Part shown: positions 25,772 to 34,157 of the stretch, in pieces | How positions within the stretch are numbered: position 1 is the first letter of the stretch | Layout of the letters: the number at the start of each line of letters is the position of its first letter | Source of the DNA: CAVRUD01 sp963849635 | Lineage (GTDB): Bacteria > Chloroflexota > Chloroflexia > Thermomicrobiales > UBA6265 | DNA: 64,000 bases | Direction of reading: 5' to 3' | Assembly: GCA_963849635.1 (NCBI GenBank) | Contig: CAWKIA010000021.1 | Location: forward strand, 47,354 to 111,353 | Notes under the pieces: model-generated | Database searches by the model: none | What the model saw: only the letters and a program-made list of their open reading frames with translations | Told to the model about the DNA's origin: nothing | Program-made: the position numbers and the translations under genes

Positions 25772-28411
25772 CTAGAACCGCACCCGCACCGACTGCACCG
25801 CCATCCCGTCAACCGGCACGCTCACAGTCCCGTCCATACCGTCAGCGCCTCGCCATCAACCTCGACCGGGGAGGTGTGAGTGGCGGCTGACGGCGTACCC
25901 GCCAGGAAAGCGCAACGGGACCAGCTGCTGCTCCGGCGTCAGGTTCTGCACGCGAACGATGATGCCGTTCCCGTCATCGGCCGGTTTGGCGGTGACCAGA
26001 ACGGGCGCGCCGGCCGGCGACATCGAGGAAGCGGCCGGTTTCCGGGCCGGTGCGGAGGTAGTCGCGCAGGGTGATCGGCGGCGTGGCGCTCTCGGCGCCG
26101 AAGCGGGCGGCGGCGACATCGTCGCAGGCGCCGGCGTGGGTGGTCAGGCGGTAGCGCTGCGGGATCTCGCCGCCCTGGCTCGCCTTGAAGTTGACCATCC
26201 AGTGGTTTTGCAGAGCCCAGGACATGAGCGTCGGGCCTTCCGGCTCCAGCGTCCTGGCCCACTTGCCGGTGGTGATGCCGCCCATGTGGACGAGCGGGGC
26301 GTCGAGCGGGGTGACGGTCACGCCGCGCTCGCCGTCGCTGACGTCGACCCAGCGGCCGATCGGGTACCAGTCGCGGACGGTGCCGGCGAGCTGGTCCTCT
26401 TCGGCGTGAAGGGGATGCCGTTGACATCGGCGCGGAAGCTGGGGTGCGCCCAGGTTGAAGGGGAGGGCGACGAAGACCGCCTCGATGCCGGTCTGGTGCT
26501 CCTTGTCGAGCAGCCAGTCGATCGCCAGCGACTTGGCGCGGCTCTCCAGCGTGTAGGTGCAGCGGGAGCGGCGGATGCCGGGGGCCTCGACGTCGACGGT
26601 GATGGAGGCTCGGCCATGGGCGATCTGCGGCTCGCCCACCGTGACCGACGAGACCGACCATCGCTGCCAGGGCGTGTCGGTGCGGCCGTAGCCAAAATCC
26701 TCCATCGAGAAGTCGCCCCAGAAGAGTGCCTGGCGGTCCTCCGGGGATTCGACCCGCTCGTAGACGTACTGGCCGATGCCCCAGCCCTGGTAGGTGCCGG
26801 CGAAGTCGTGGCCCAGCTCCTTGTCGAGCCACTCGGCGAGGGCGCCGGTGGCCGGGTCGATCCGGACCCGGTAGTGGGCGTTCTCGATCGTGTGCGGCCC
26901 GACCGCCAGATCGTCTTCGCGTCCGGCTGGGACGAGAGGGGGAGGAAGGCGTAGCCAAAGCCTGGAACCTCTCCGGCCACGACGCCGCATCGGCGTCGGC
27001 GGGCGGTCGCCGCCCCAGGGGACGTCGCGGGGGAAGAACGACTCCAGGACGCCGGCCGGCGCGGCCCAGCCGCGCTGCTCCGGTTCCTCGACGACGACGG
27101 TGCGCGCCCAGGGGAGGGTGTTGATCACGAGGACACGAGTCGGCGCCCGGCTCGGGGTAGGCGGCGCGGGGTCGAGGTCGCCCAGGTTGAACATGCCCTC
27201 GATGCCGGGGTCGGCGACCGTCTCGGCCAGGGTGCGGGAGGCGCGGGCGAGCAGGTCGAGCGCCTCGGCCGAGGCGGTGTAGCCGAAGTTGGACTTGCGG
27301 CTCCACTGGGTCTCGGGTCCAGAGCGAGTGCGGGGCGTCGATGCTGGCGAAGGCGCCCCAGGTGTGCTCGTCGTAGAGGGTCGCCTGCTCGTAGGCGTGG
27401 GTGGCGCGCGGCGGCGTCCCAGGCGGTCTTGTCGCCGGTCTTCAGCCAGCTGCCGATGCAGCTCGGCCATCAGCAGGTGCTCGTGGGTGGCGCGGCTGAC
27501 GCCGGTCTCGTAGGCGCTGGAGGCGACGCCGTCGGCCCACCAGTCGAGCCAGTCGCCGCGCCGGGTCTCCAGGGATCGTCCGCATACTGCTCGCGGAGCA
27601 TCCGGTTGAGCTGCGATGGGGTGGCGAAGGCGAGGCGCGGCGTCCGCCCCTGGGCGTTCCAGTCGCGGACGAAGTCGGGCATGCGGGGGTCGGGCGGGCC
27701 GTTGTCGACCCGGATCGGGTGGGTCGATTGGGCGTAGAGGAAGTCGAAGGGGTAGGCGTCGTCGGCTTCGAGCTGGGCGATGATCGGCGGAAGCGATTCG
27801 TCGACGAAGCGCCAGTCGCCGAGCTTGGCGATGCTGCGGCCCCAGAGGTAGTGGAAGCCGTTCCAGGCGAGGACTTTGTTGCCGGCCGGGCCTTCCCACC
27901 AGAAGGCGTTGGGGACGGGTTTCGGCAGATATGCCCCGCAGCGGGTTGATCGCCATCGTCAGCAGCTCGATCCCGACCTGGGGCAGGAGGTCGGCGTAGA
28001 GCCAGCTGACGCCGTTGACGTCGCACTGCATCGCGCTGGAGATGGCGAGGCCGTAGTCGTCGCGCAGGCGGCGGACCGGGTAGAGGCTGCGGATCATCTG
28101 CTCGACGTTCTGCATCGGGGTGTGGTTGTACTGCATGCCGGCGACGTCGATGAAGCCGCGCCGCGTGCCAGGTCTTGAAGCGCTCGATCTGGGCCGGCGC
28201 GGCCTGGTTGAACCAGCGCTCGGTCATGCCGGTGACTTCGCAGATCCAGCGGTAGCGGGCCTCCTCGGGGTAGTCCTGGGTGGCCTCGATCAGGTCGAGG
28301 GCCTGGTCGATGAACTCGCGCGTGCTGGCGGAAGCAGAGGTCCTGGTAGTCGGTGAAGCCGATGTCGGTGTGGCTGTGGTTGGCGATGTAGAGCGTCTGG
28401 ATCTTGGCCAT
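25772..28411 (-). pseudogene. Alpha-mannosidase, GH38 family, with many frameshifts
   Basis: The gene starts MAKIQTLYIANHSHTDIGFTDYQ, the zinc-binding N-terminus of GH38. It can be followed to a TAG at 25772 only by switching frame at least eight times. Recognisable blocks in order are REFIDQALDLIEATQDYPEE, MQCDVNGVSWLYADLLPQVG, MPDFVRDWNAQGRTPRLAFA, ETGVSRATHEHLLMAELHRQ, TRVLVINTLPWARTV and VRIDPATGALAEWLDKELG. GERGVTVTPLDAPLVHMGG and PETGRFLDVAG follow. The total of about 880 codons fits a full GH38. An operator-like palindrome lies 62 bases upstream. The enzyme would cleave alpha-mannosides imported by the convergent sugar transporter. It is either a freshly decayed gene or a low-quality stretch. 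Confidence 0.8.
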
Positions 28412-28472
28412 CGATCCTCCTTGGGCGGCGTCGCCGGTCTCTCCGTGGGCACGAGACGAAGACGGCTTAGCA

Positions 28473-28491
28473 TCATCTAGTGATTAGATGA
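28473..28491. promoter_or_regulatory. Operator-like palindrome upstream of GH38
   Basis: TCATCTA-gtgat-TAGATGA is a perfect 7-bp inverted repeat with a 5-base centre, 62 bases before the mannosidase start. Its left half and centre (TCATCTAGT) recur at the GntR gene start (22113-22121). It is probably a GntR/FCD binding site linking the mannosidase to the transporter regulon. Confidence 0.6.
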
Positions 28492-28556
28492 CTAATCCTG
28501 GCACGATATCGACGTGTCAGCGCCTCGTCAAGAGGGTGCCGTGGTGGGGAGGAAGG

Positions 28557-28602
28557 ACCTCACCCCCTAGCCCCCTCTCCACCCACTGCGGAGGGAGAGG
28601 GG
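28557..28602. repeat. Dispersed hairpin repeat, copy 3
   Basis: The copy reads CCTCACCCCCTAGCCCCC followed by CTCTCCACCCACTGCGGAGGG and AGAGGGG. It is the same family as 12414-12460, with an inserted CCA in the loop region. It lies upstream of the mannosidase operator. Confidence 0.7.
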
Positions 28603-28859
28603 AGCGTCCAGGCGGCGCTGATCCAGTTGGGCAGTCGATGGCCTAGTGGGTGCTTGGGACGCGTGTTCGCTGCGACTCCATCCGCCTGGTGAGGGCGGAT
28701 CGGGGAGCGGGAGTTCTCGGGCGCGCTGCGACCTGCGAGGAAGGCCCTCCGGGAGCGCGCTGCTGGGGCCTGGATGACGGCTGGGACTCGAGCCGGGCGC
28801 GGTGGTGCGCTGCCCAGGCCCGCACCCGCGCCGGGTGTGCCGCTTGCAAGCATGATATC

Positions 28860-28873
28860 AGAACATATGTTCT
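28860..28873. promoter_or_regulatory. Perfect palindrome AGAACATATGTTCT (LexA/DinR-box-like)
   Basis: The 14-bp perfect palindrome fits the GAAC-N4-GTTC consensus of Gram-positive type SOS boxes. No intact gene follows on either side for several hundred bases. The stretch 28603-28905 holds no other supportable feature. A similar box stands before a VOC gene at 54975-54986. Confidence 0.4.
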
Positions 28874-28905
28874 TTTCAAGAGGAACGACGCGACGGGACG
28901 GTCGG

Positions 28906-29127
28906 TCAGTCGGGGTCACCCGGCGGCAGCCAGTGCGTCGCGAGATACTGCTCATAGCCATCGTCGTCGCCGACCTGGACAATGAGGCGGCAAGCACCAA
29001 TCGTTTGCCCGAGGCGCGTGAGGTCGTTCGTGACCGGGTCGAGCATGGCACGTCGGTCCGAACTTCAAGGGCATTGTCTGTTCGGCGGCACGCCGTTCGG
29101 CACAGTCGCCCGTATCCGCGTCCATGA
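28906..29127 (-). pseudogene. Small hypothetical protein, possibly one frameshift
   Basis: An ATG at 29127 has AAAGGAAGACC upstream and opens MDADTGDCAERRAAEQTMPL. From about 29046 a second frame reads MLDPVTNDLTRLGQTIG and ends RLIVQVGDDDGYEQYLATHW plus six residues at a TGA (28906). One indel near 29050 joins them into a protein of about 73 aa. If not joined, the 46-aa ORF from 29046 to 28906 is the more protein-like part. No family is recognised. Confidence 0.35.
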
Positions 29128-29193
29128 GGTCTTCCTTTCGGTTTTCGTGGGATATTGCAATTGCGTGGATTCGGCGGCGCAATGCGACCCCGA

Positions 29194-29484
29194 TCAGGCG
29201 GCGAGGGCGACGGTGCCGCCGATTCGCAGGGTCCCGTCGTGTGGCGGAAGCGAATAGCTGCCGCGCACGTAGTGCAGGGCGGTCGGCGTGATGTCTCCGG
29301 TCAACCCGGCGCTCGGCGTCTCCGCGTTGAACGGGTGCTCCCGCACCAGCCTCAGCTTGGACCGATCACCGGTCTCTGTTCCGTGGACGGAAATCGACTT
29401 GACCTTCACTCTCCCTATCCCTGGCCCAGGGGCGATGCTGCTTACCCGTCCGATCACTTCCCGGATCGTCCGGCTATCCGGCAT
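29194..29484 (-). pseudogene. N-terminal fragment of a sulfite-oxidase-type molybdopterin protein
   Basis: The 96-residue product contains SKLRLVREHPFNAETPSAGL and GDITPTALHYVRGSYSLPP, then DGTLRIGGTV. That is the start of the molybdopterin-binding fold of sulfite oxidase-like enzymes, normally ~400 aa. It stops at a TGA just after the first strands, so the catalytic cysteine and the rest are missing. Its start overlaps the end of the FAD oxidoreductase by 11 bases. A 3-prime deletion is the simplest explanation. Confidence 0.6.
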
Positions 29485-30628
29485 CGATCCTCAGTGGGCG
29501 TTCCACGTCTGCCCCCTGAGCAAAGCGATCGAGGCCAAACGCGGAGAGATCGACCGACGGGGCGCCATCGACGATCGCCTCGCTGATCACCTGCCCGACG
29601 ATCGGGCTCAGCGCAAACCCGTGCCCCGAGAATCCGGTCGCGACGTCGAGGTTGTCCCAGCCGGGAACGGCGCCGAGAATCGGGATCGCGTCCGGTGTCT
29701 GTGCCTCGATCCCGACCCAAACCCGTTCGATCGCCACCGACGAGAGCGGAGCAAAGACCGCCTGCGCGTCCGCCATGCTCCCCGAGATGCTGCTCGGCCG
29801 GGGCGTTGCGGTTCCCGAATCGAGATCGGCGTCGCCCGGCCAGCCGCCACCGATCAAAAACTGTCCCGAGCGGATCTGCTTGAGGCTCAGCTTCCGTTCC
29901 GCCGATCCGAGCACCTGGCGAAGCACCGGAGCCATCGGCTCGGTCAGGATCATTTGCGGCGCGCGCACCCCGACGGGAAGGACGACACCGAGCCGGGCCA
30001 TCTCCGCCGTGCTCCACGCCCCGGCGGCCACCACCAGCCGGTCACATGCCACCTCGCCCGCGCCGGTCACCACGCCCGTGATCCGTTCGCCCGACCGGCG
30101 CGTGCCAATGACGCGGGTGCCTGTGTGGATCGCTACCCCAAGCCGCTTGGCGGCATTGGCGAACGCGCGGGTGGTCAGCGTCGCGTTGGCGTGGCCATCG
30201 GAGGGCGAGTACGTCCCGGCGAGCACCCCAGGCGAGATCCCCGGGATCAACTCCGGGAGATCGCTCTGCGGCACGAGCCGCAGGTCGAGTCCGGCCGCGA
30301 CCTGGGCGTCGATCCAGGGCTGGATCGTCTCCAGCTGATCGGCCGTTTCGACCAACCGTACATGCCCACCGCGGACGTACTCCAGGTCGGCGTCGAGTTC
30401 CTCGGCGAGGGTCTCCCAGCGGGCGATACTCCTGATTGCCAGCGGCAATTCACGAAGATCCCGACCCTGCTGCCTGACCCCTCCCGCGCTCGCGCCGGAC
30501 GCGCCGCTCGCGATCTCTCTCCCCTCGAACAGGGCGACTTTCACCCCGCGCCGGGCAAGGTGGTAGGCGATCGAACACCCGATCACACCACCGCCGACCA
30601 CGGCAACCTCGACAGCTGTCTGAGCCAC
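29474..30628 (-). CDS. FAD-dependent amine/amino-acid oxidase (DAO family)
   Basis: This flavoprotein of 384 aa has an N-terminal Rossmann dinucleotide motif (VAVVGGGVIGCSIAYHLARRG). It also has the substrate-side blocks of the glycine/sarcosine oxidase group, including GGHVRLVE, RLVVAAGAWS and IPILGAVPGWDNLDVATGFSGHGF. It would oxidise a secondary amine or D-/N-methyl amino acid to an imine with H2O2 release. The exact substrate is unknown. It overlaps the truncated sulfite-oxidase fragment and lies just downstream of an argininosuccinate-lyase fragment. Confidence 0.88.
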   Translation of the reverse strand: MAQTAVEVAVVGGGVIGCSIAYHLARRGVKVALFEGREIASGASGASAGGVRQQGRDLRELPLAIRSIARWETLAEELDADLEYVRGGHVRLVETADQLETIQPWIDAQVAAGLDLRLVPQSDLPELIPGISPGVLAGTYSPSDGHANATLTTRAFANAAKRLGVAIHTGTRVIGTRRSGERITGVVTGAGEVACDRLVVAAGAWSTAEMARLGVVLPVGVRAPQMILTEPMAPVLRQVLGSAERKLSLKQIRSGQFLIGGGWPGDADLDSGTATPRPSSISGSMADAQAVFAPLSSVAIERVWVGIEAQTPDAIPILGAVPGWDNLDVATGFSGHGFALSPIVGQVISEAIVDGAPSVDLSAFGLDRFAQGADVERPLRIDAG

Positions 30629-30663
30629 GCATCTGACCTTTCACGATCGCGCTCCGACTCGGA

Positions 30664-30906
30664 CTATCGAACGCGGAGACGATCACATTCCCTGGCTCGC
30701 AAGCCTCCTCGAGTTCGAACGGAGACGTCCCCTTCGATCACGAGGGCATCGGCAAAGTCGGTCGCCACGGCGAAGTCGCGATCTAGGGCCTGGCGCATCC
30801 GCTCCGCGTTGACCTTAATGTCCCTGATGGAGCACGTCAACAACTCCTGGGCGGCAGTGAACTGGTCGAAAGCATCGTCCACCGCTGGTTGGACGATGCC
30901 GCTGTA
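30664..30906 (-). pseudogene. C-terminal fragment of an argininosuccinate lyase-like gene
   Basis: In one minus-strand frame this stretch reads VDDAFDQFTAAQELLTCSIR followed by DIKVNAERMRQALDRDFAVA and TDFADALVIEGDVSVRT. This matches the late helical region of argininosuccinate lyase family enzymes, where NAERM and ATDLADYLV-type blocks are conserved. The signature region and start are absent and no start codon is visible. The fragment lies between mcrC and the oxidase gene, so it was probably cut when the island was assembled. Confidence 0.55.
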
Positions 30907-30908
30907 CG

Positions 30909-32182
30909 TCAGTGAGCGGCCGATAGTTCGACGGTTGAGGACGTGTATGCGCCGGCCGGCGGAACTGGTTCGTCGAACGACCAGGTCGTTACCCGAGCGA
31001 CGAACGCCTTGCACGCCTCGGCGAAAGCCGGCTGATCGCCGCCGAGGTCGATTGAGATCTGGCGGATCCGGATGTCCGAGTTGCGCACCTGGATCGTCTG
31101 GTCGAGCGCCTGCTCGTGGCGGGGATAGACGAGCATCCCGCGGGTGACATTCAGCGCGGTGCAATAGGCCAGGATCTGATACTGGTCGTGATTCTTGTAC
31201 TGCCATGTTTCCAGGCGCTTGTACTTGCAGTCGAGTGCCGCAACCGCCCGGCCAGCACGCCGGAGGACGATATCCGGGAACATGGTCACCTCGTTGTGCC
31301 TGCCGAGGGTGATCTTGGCCTGGGGTTCGACCGTCAGGTCGGCCGGGGCTTGATGATCTAGCAGGCGGGTCACGAACCGCTCGAAGAGGTCATTCATGTC
31401 AAAGAGGAAGGTGCGGAAGTCGAAGACCCCGGCGTCTTCGGAGACGCTCGAACCTTCCAGGAAGAGGCGGCAGAGCGCGTGGATCGGCCGGTAGTCGTCG
31501 TTCAGGCGGCCGTAGGTGAAGCGGTTGATCGCGCTTGCCGGCGAGAGTGACGGGCGCGACCTCGGCCAGCATCCGGTCGATCCGGCGCAGCTCGTCGCGC
31601 AGTTCCCGACGGACCACCCAACCGGCGGTCATGTGGGCCACCTGGCGCACGATCTGGTTCTCGGGGATGTCCCAGGTCAACTCGGTGAAGCGGCAGTAGG
31701 TGCGGTGGCGGAGGATGTGGTTCCGGCGGACGTCTTCGCCGATGGCGATCCGGCCGCGGACGGCGAGCAGGTTCTCTTCTCGCTCGACGTACGACCGGTA
31801 GAGGCCGCGATTGATCCGGCGATCGACCAACTCGGCAAAGTAGGCGATGACGAACTCGAAGACCTCGTCGATGCGCTGGTAGGTCGTCGTCTCCTGCGAG
31901 GAAGTCCGGATCGAGATCGAAGGCGACCGCCAGCATGACGAAGAAGTTGCCGATCGGCACCTTGGGCCGGCACTCGATCCGCCGCCCGGACGGCAGGACG
32001 ACGATCCCGGCGAACTGGTTTGGGTTGAGCAGGTAGCCGTCGCCGTGGAACGGCCGGGCAATGGAGATGCGGTCCTTCAGCACCTGCTCGACGTAGGTGA
32101 GGTCGGCGGGGTCGAGATCGACCCAGGACTCTTGATACTCATTCAGCACGATAGGCTGGGGGGCGACGGATTCCGGGCTCAT
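30909..32182 (-). pseudogene. mcrC: McrC-type nuclease subunit of a McrBC restriction system, frameshifted
   Basis: McrC partners McrB to cleave modified DNA. The N-terminal domain starts at an ATG (32182) overlapping the McrB stop by 4 bases: VDLDPADLTYVEQVL, IVVLPSGRRIECRPKVPIGN and FVMLAVAFDLDPDFL. A shift near 31905 leads to YQRIDEVFEFVIAYFAELVD and TYCRFTELTWDIPENQIVR. A second near 31540 leads to INRFTYGRLNDDYRPIHAL and the PD-(D/E)XK nuclease site FPDIVLRRAGRAVAALDCKYK. With both indels corrected the protein is about 420 aa with all motifs present. Confidence 0.8.
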
Positions 32183-33972
32183 TCGACCCCGTCGTCGAGG
32201 TGATCCGGATCGTCGATCTTCCTGCCGGTGCAGGCGCGTGGAAGCGGAGGACGTGGCGCCAGCGCCTCGATGATCTCGTCCGCCCCACGGGCGGTGTGGA
32301 AGTACTCCTCGAGCAGGGTCGCAGCGCCCTCCGCCAGACGCGATCGAGCCCCGCCTGCTCGGCGATGTCGGCAACCATGAAGTAGGAGTGGCCGATCTGG
32401 AAATCGGCCGAGAGGTGCTTGCCGATCTCCTGGTTGATCCGGACGAAGTACGTCCAGCACATGAGTCTGCTGTGCCGTCGTGAAGTCCTGGCCCGCCAGC
32501 CAGCGTTCGAGCACCGTCGCCTGCCCGTTGACCACCGGGAGCAAGCGATAGAAGAAGAACCGCCGCCGCAGGGCGTAGTCGATCATCGCCAGCGAGCGGT
32601 CGGTCGAGTTCATCGTCCCGATCAGGTAGAGGTTCGGCGGGATCTGCAGATGCGACTGCTCCGCCACGCCATCTCCGGCGGCATATGGCAACCGCACCTT
32701 CTTGTCGCGGTACTCCAGCAGCATGAGCAACTCGCCGAAGATCCGGGAGAGGTTGCCGCGGTTGATCTCGTCGATGATCAGGACGAAGCGCTTGTCCGGA
32801 TTGGCCCGCGCCCGCTCGCAGTGCTGCAAGAAGATCCCGGGCATCACCCGATACTGCAGCCGCCCCTCGCCATCGGTAACCGGCCGGATCCCCTGGACGA
32901 AATCCTCATACCCATACGACTGGTGGAACTGCACGACCTCGATCCGCTCGTCGTGCTCACCCTCCAGCGGATTCTCCGTGAAGTAGCGGGCGAACAGATC
33001 CGCAAGGAACGTTTTGCCGGAGCCGGGTGGGCCTTCGAAGATGATCTGCTTTTTGTCGAGGAGGAGGGATTCGATCTCAACTAGATCGATGGCGTCCAGG
33101 TAGGTTTTTTTATGTAGGTATCTAAGATAGGGGGCTTTCTGCCGCTCGACCTCGATGACTTTAGTCCCGTCAAGTGTGATTCGACTGTCAGACGACACCT
33201 CGCTGGCATTGCTCTCCTTCCACATTTGCTGAATGTCTTCTTCGTAAAAACTGAACCCTGGCCGCCCGAGCTCTTGTTCCAATCGCGTTCGTATGATTTG
33301 CAGTGCCGCGTCTGTACTAGAGTTGACGGGCAAACCTTGTCCAAGACTACTGACAATCTGGATCTTTGCGCTCCGAGATGAAATAGCCTCGTAGTCATCG
33401 GGAAAACACAGATGCATGAGGATGTTTCTCGCCTGTATCGCCCCACCTTTTCTCTCCGACAGGCTTGCGTCTGCATGGGATTCCAGGTTATCGCGATCGT
33501 TACTTGGCGGGTCGCCCCGCTTCGCTCGAAGTACAACATCGGCGAAGTACTCCAGACCGACATCCTTGCTCAGGTAGGGTGTGGCCACCGTCATGACGGC
33601 CTCATCGAACGCCGAATCCACTACATTCAGCAGCGGAGGTTGAGGGTCACCGGCAGCCACAAGTACTTGCCGAACAGCCTGCCGCTTCGTTTCGGGTCTC
33701 ACCCAAACCGGGGCAAGGTGGTAGATCACTGTGAGGTCAGAAATGAGACGACTTACAGCTGGGTGCTCACCATCTAGAATTTGCCCCAAGAATCCCCAAT
33801 AGTCCGCGCTGCTCGGTCCAGTATGTCCGAGCAGTTCGATAGAGTGCTGCAGATGAGCTTCCGTCCATGTCGTCTCCTCAGGCCACAGGAGAGATTTCTC
33901 ATCAACTATGCAACGTTCTCTCCATTGGTTTGCTACCTCGTAGACCGTTTCACATCCCGGTACGCGGACCAT
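32179..33972 (-). CDS. mcrB: McrB-type AAA+ GTPase of a McrBC restriction system
   Basis: The motor subunit of a modification-dependent restriction complex. The N-terminal ~300 residues form an unfamiliar reader-type region. The AAA+ domain follows with Walker A GPPGSGKTF near residue 314, Walker B FVLIIDEINRGNLSRIFGEL near 397 and the McrB signature TMNSTDRSLAMIDYALRRRF. Near the C-terminus two compensating shifts (about 32465 and 32340) hide a segment that reads YFVRINQEIGKHLSADFQIG in another frame. The first ~900 bases are clearly richer in A and T than the surrounding DNA, a sign of transfer. It overlaps mcrC by 4 bases. Confidence 0.88.
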   Translation of the reverse strand: MVRVPGCETVYEVANQWRERCIVDEKSLLWPEETTWTEAHLQHSIELLGHTGPSSADYWGFLGQILDGEHPAVSRLISDLTVIYHLAPVWVRPETKRQAVRQVLVAAGDPQPPLLNVVDSAFDEAVMTVATPYLSKDVGLEYFADVVLRAKRGDPPSNDRDNLESHADASLSERKGGAIQARNILMHLCFPDDYEAISSRSAKIQIVSSLGQGLPVNSSTDAALQIIRTRLEQELGRPGFSFYEEDIQQMWKESNASEVSSDSRITLDGTKVIEVERQKAPYLRYLHKKTYLDAIDLVEIESLLLDKKQIIFEGPPGSGKTFLADLFARYFTENPLEGEHDERIEVVQFHQSYGYEDFVQGIRPVTDGEGRLQYRVMPGIFLQHCERARANPDKRFVLIIDEINRGNLSRIFGELLMLLEYRDKKVRLPYAAGDGVAEQSHLQIPPNLYLIGTMNSTDRSLAMIDYALRRRFFFYRLLPVVNGQATVLERWLAGQDFTTAQQTHVLDVLRPDQPGDRQAPLGRFPDRPLLLHGCRHRRAGGARSRLAEGAATLLEEYFHTARGADEIIEALAPRPPLPRACTGRKIDDPDHLDDGVE

Positions 33973-34030
33973 TGAACGTCTCCTCTGTTTCCACAGTGAC
34001 GATGGTTTGTCGAGCCTCGATTCAAGGTAT

Positions 34031-34113
34031 GTAGGGGCATCCGCTTTCGATGCCCTCGTTCCAGACGGAAATCTCGCGGTTGGTAGAAGGGCACCGAAAG
34101 CGAATGCCCCTAC
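34031..34113. repeat. MITE-like element with 25-bp terminal inverted repeats
   Basis: The left arm 34031-34055 and right arm 34089-34113 are inverted copies (GTAGGGGCATCCGCTTTCG versus the complement of CGAAAGCGAATGCCCCTAC). The spacer is 33 bases. It separates mcrBC from the HerA operon. It begins and ends with GTAGGGGC/GCCCCTAC like the element at 4282-4400. Confidence 0.75.
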
Positions 34114-34157
34114 GAAACGTTCATAGCTGTTTTCGTGTCACACTGAGTTCCAAACCA

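Noticed and set aside
28643..28879. A minus-strand frame next to the LexA-like palindrome as a damage-induced gene
   Set aside because: The product is Arg/Pro/Ser-rich, has no ribosome-binding site and matches no family I know.
29288..31147. 619-codon open frame on the plus strand
   Set aside because: It covers the antisense of the amine oxidase and parts of mcrC; the composition is Arg/Pro/Ser-rich without any domain.
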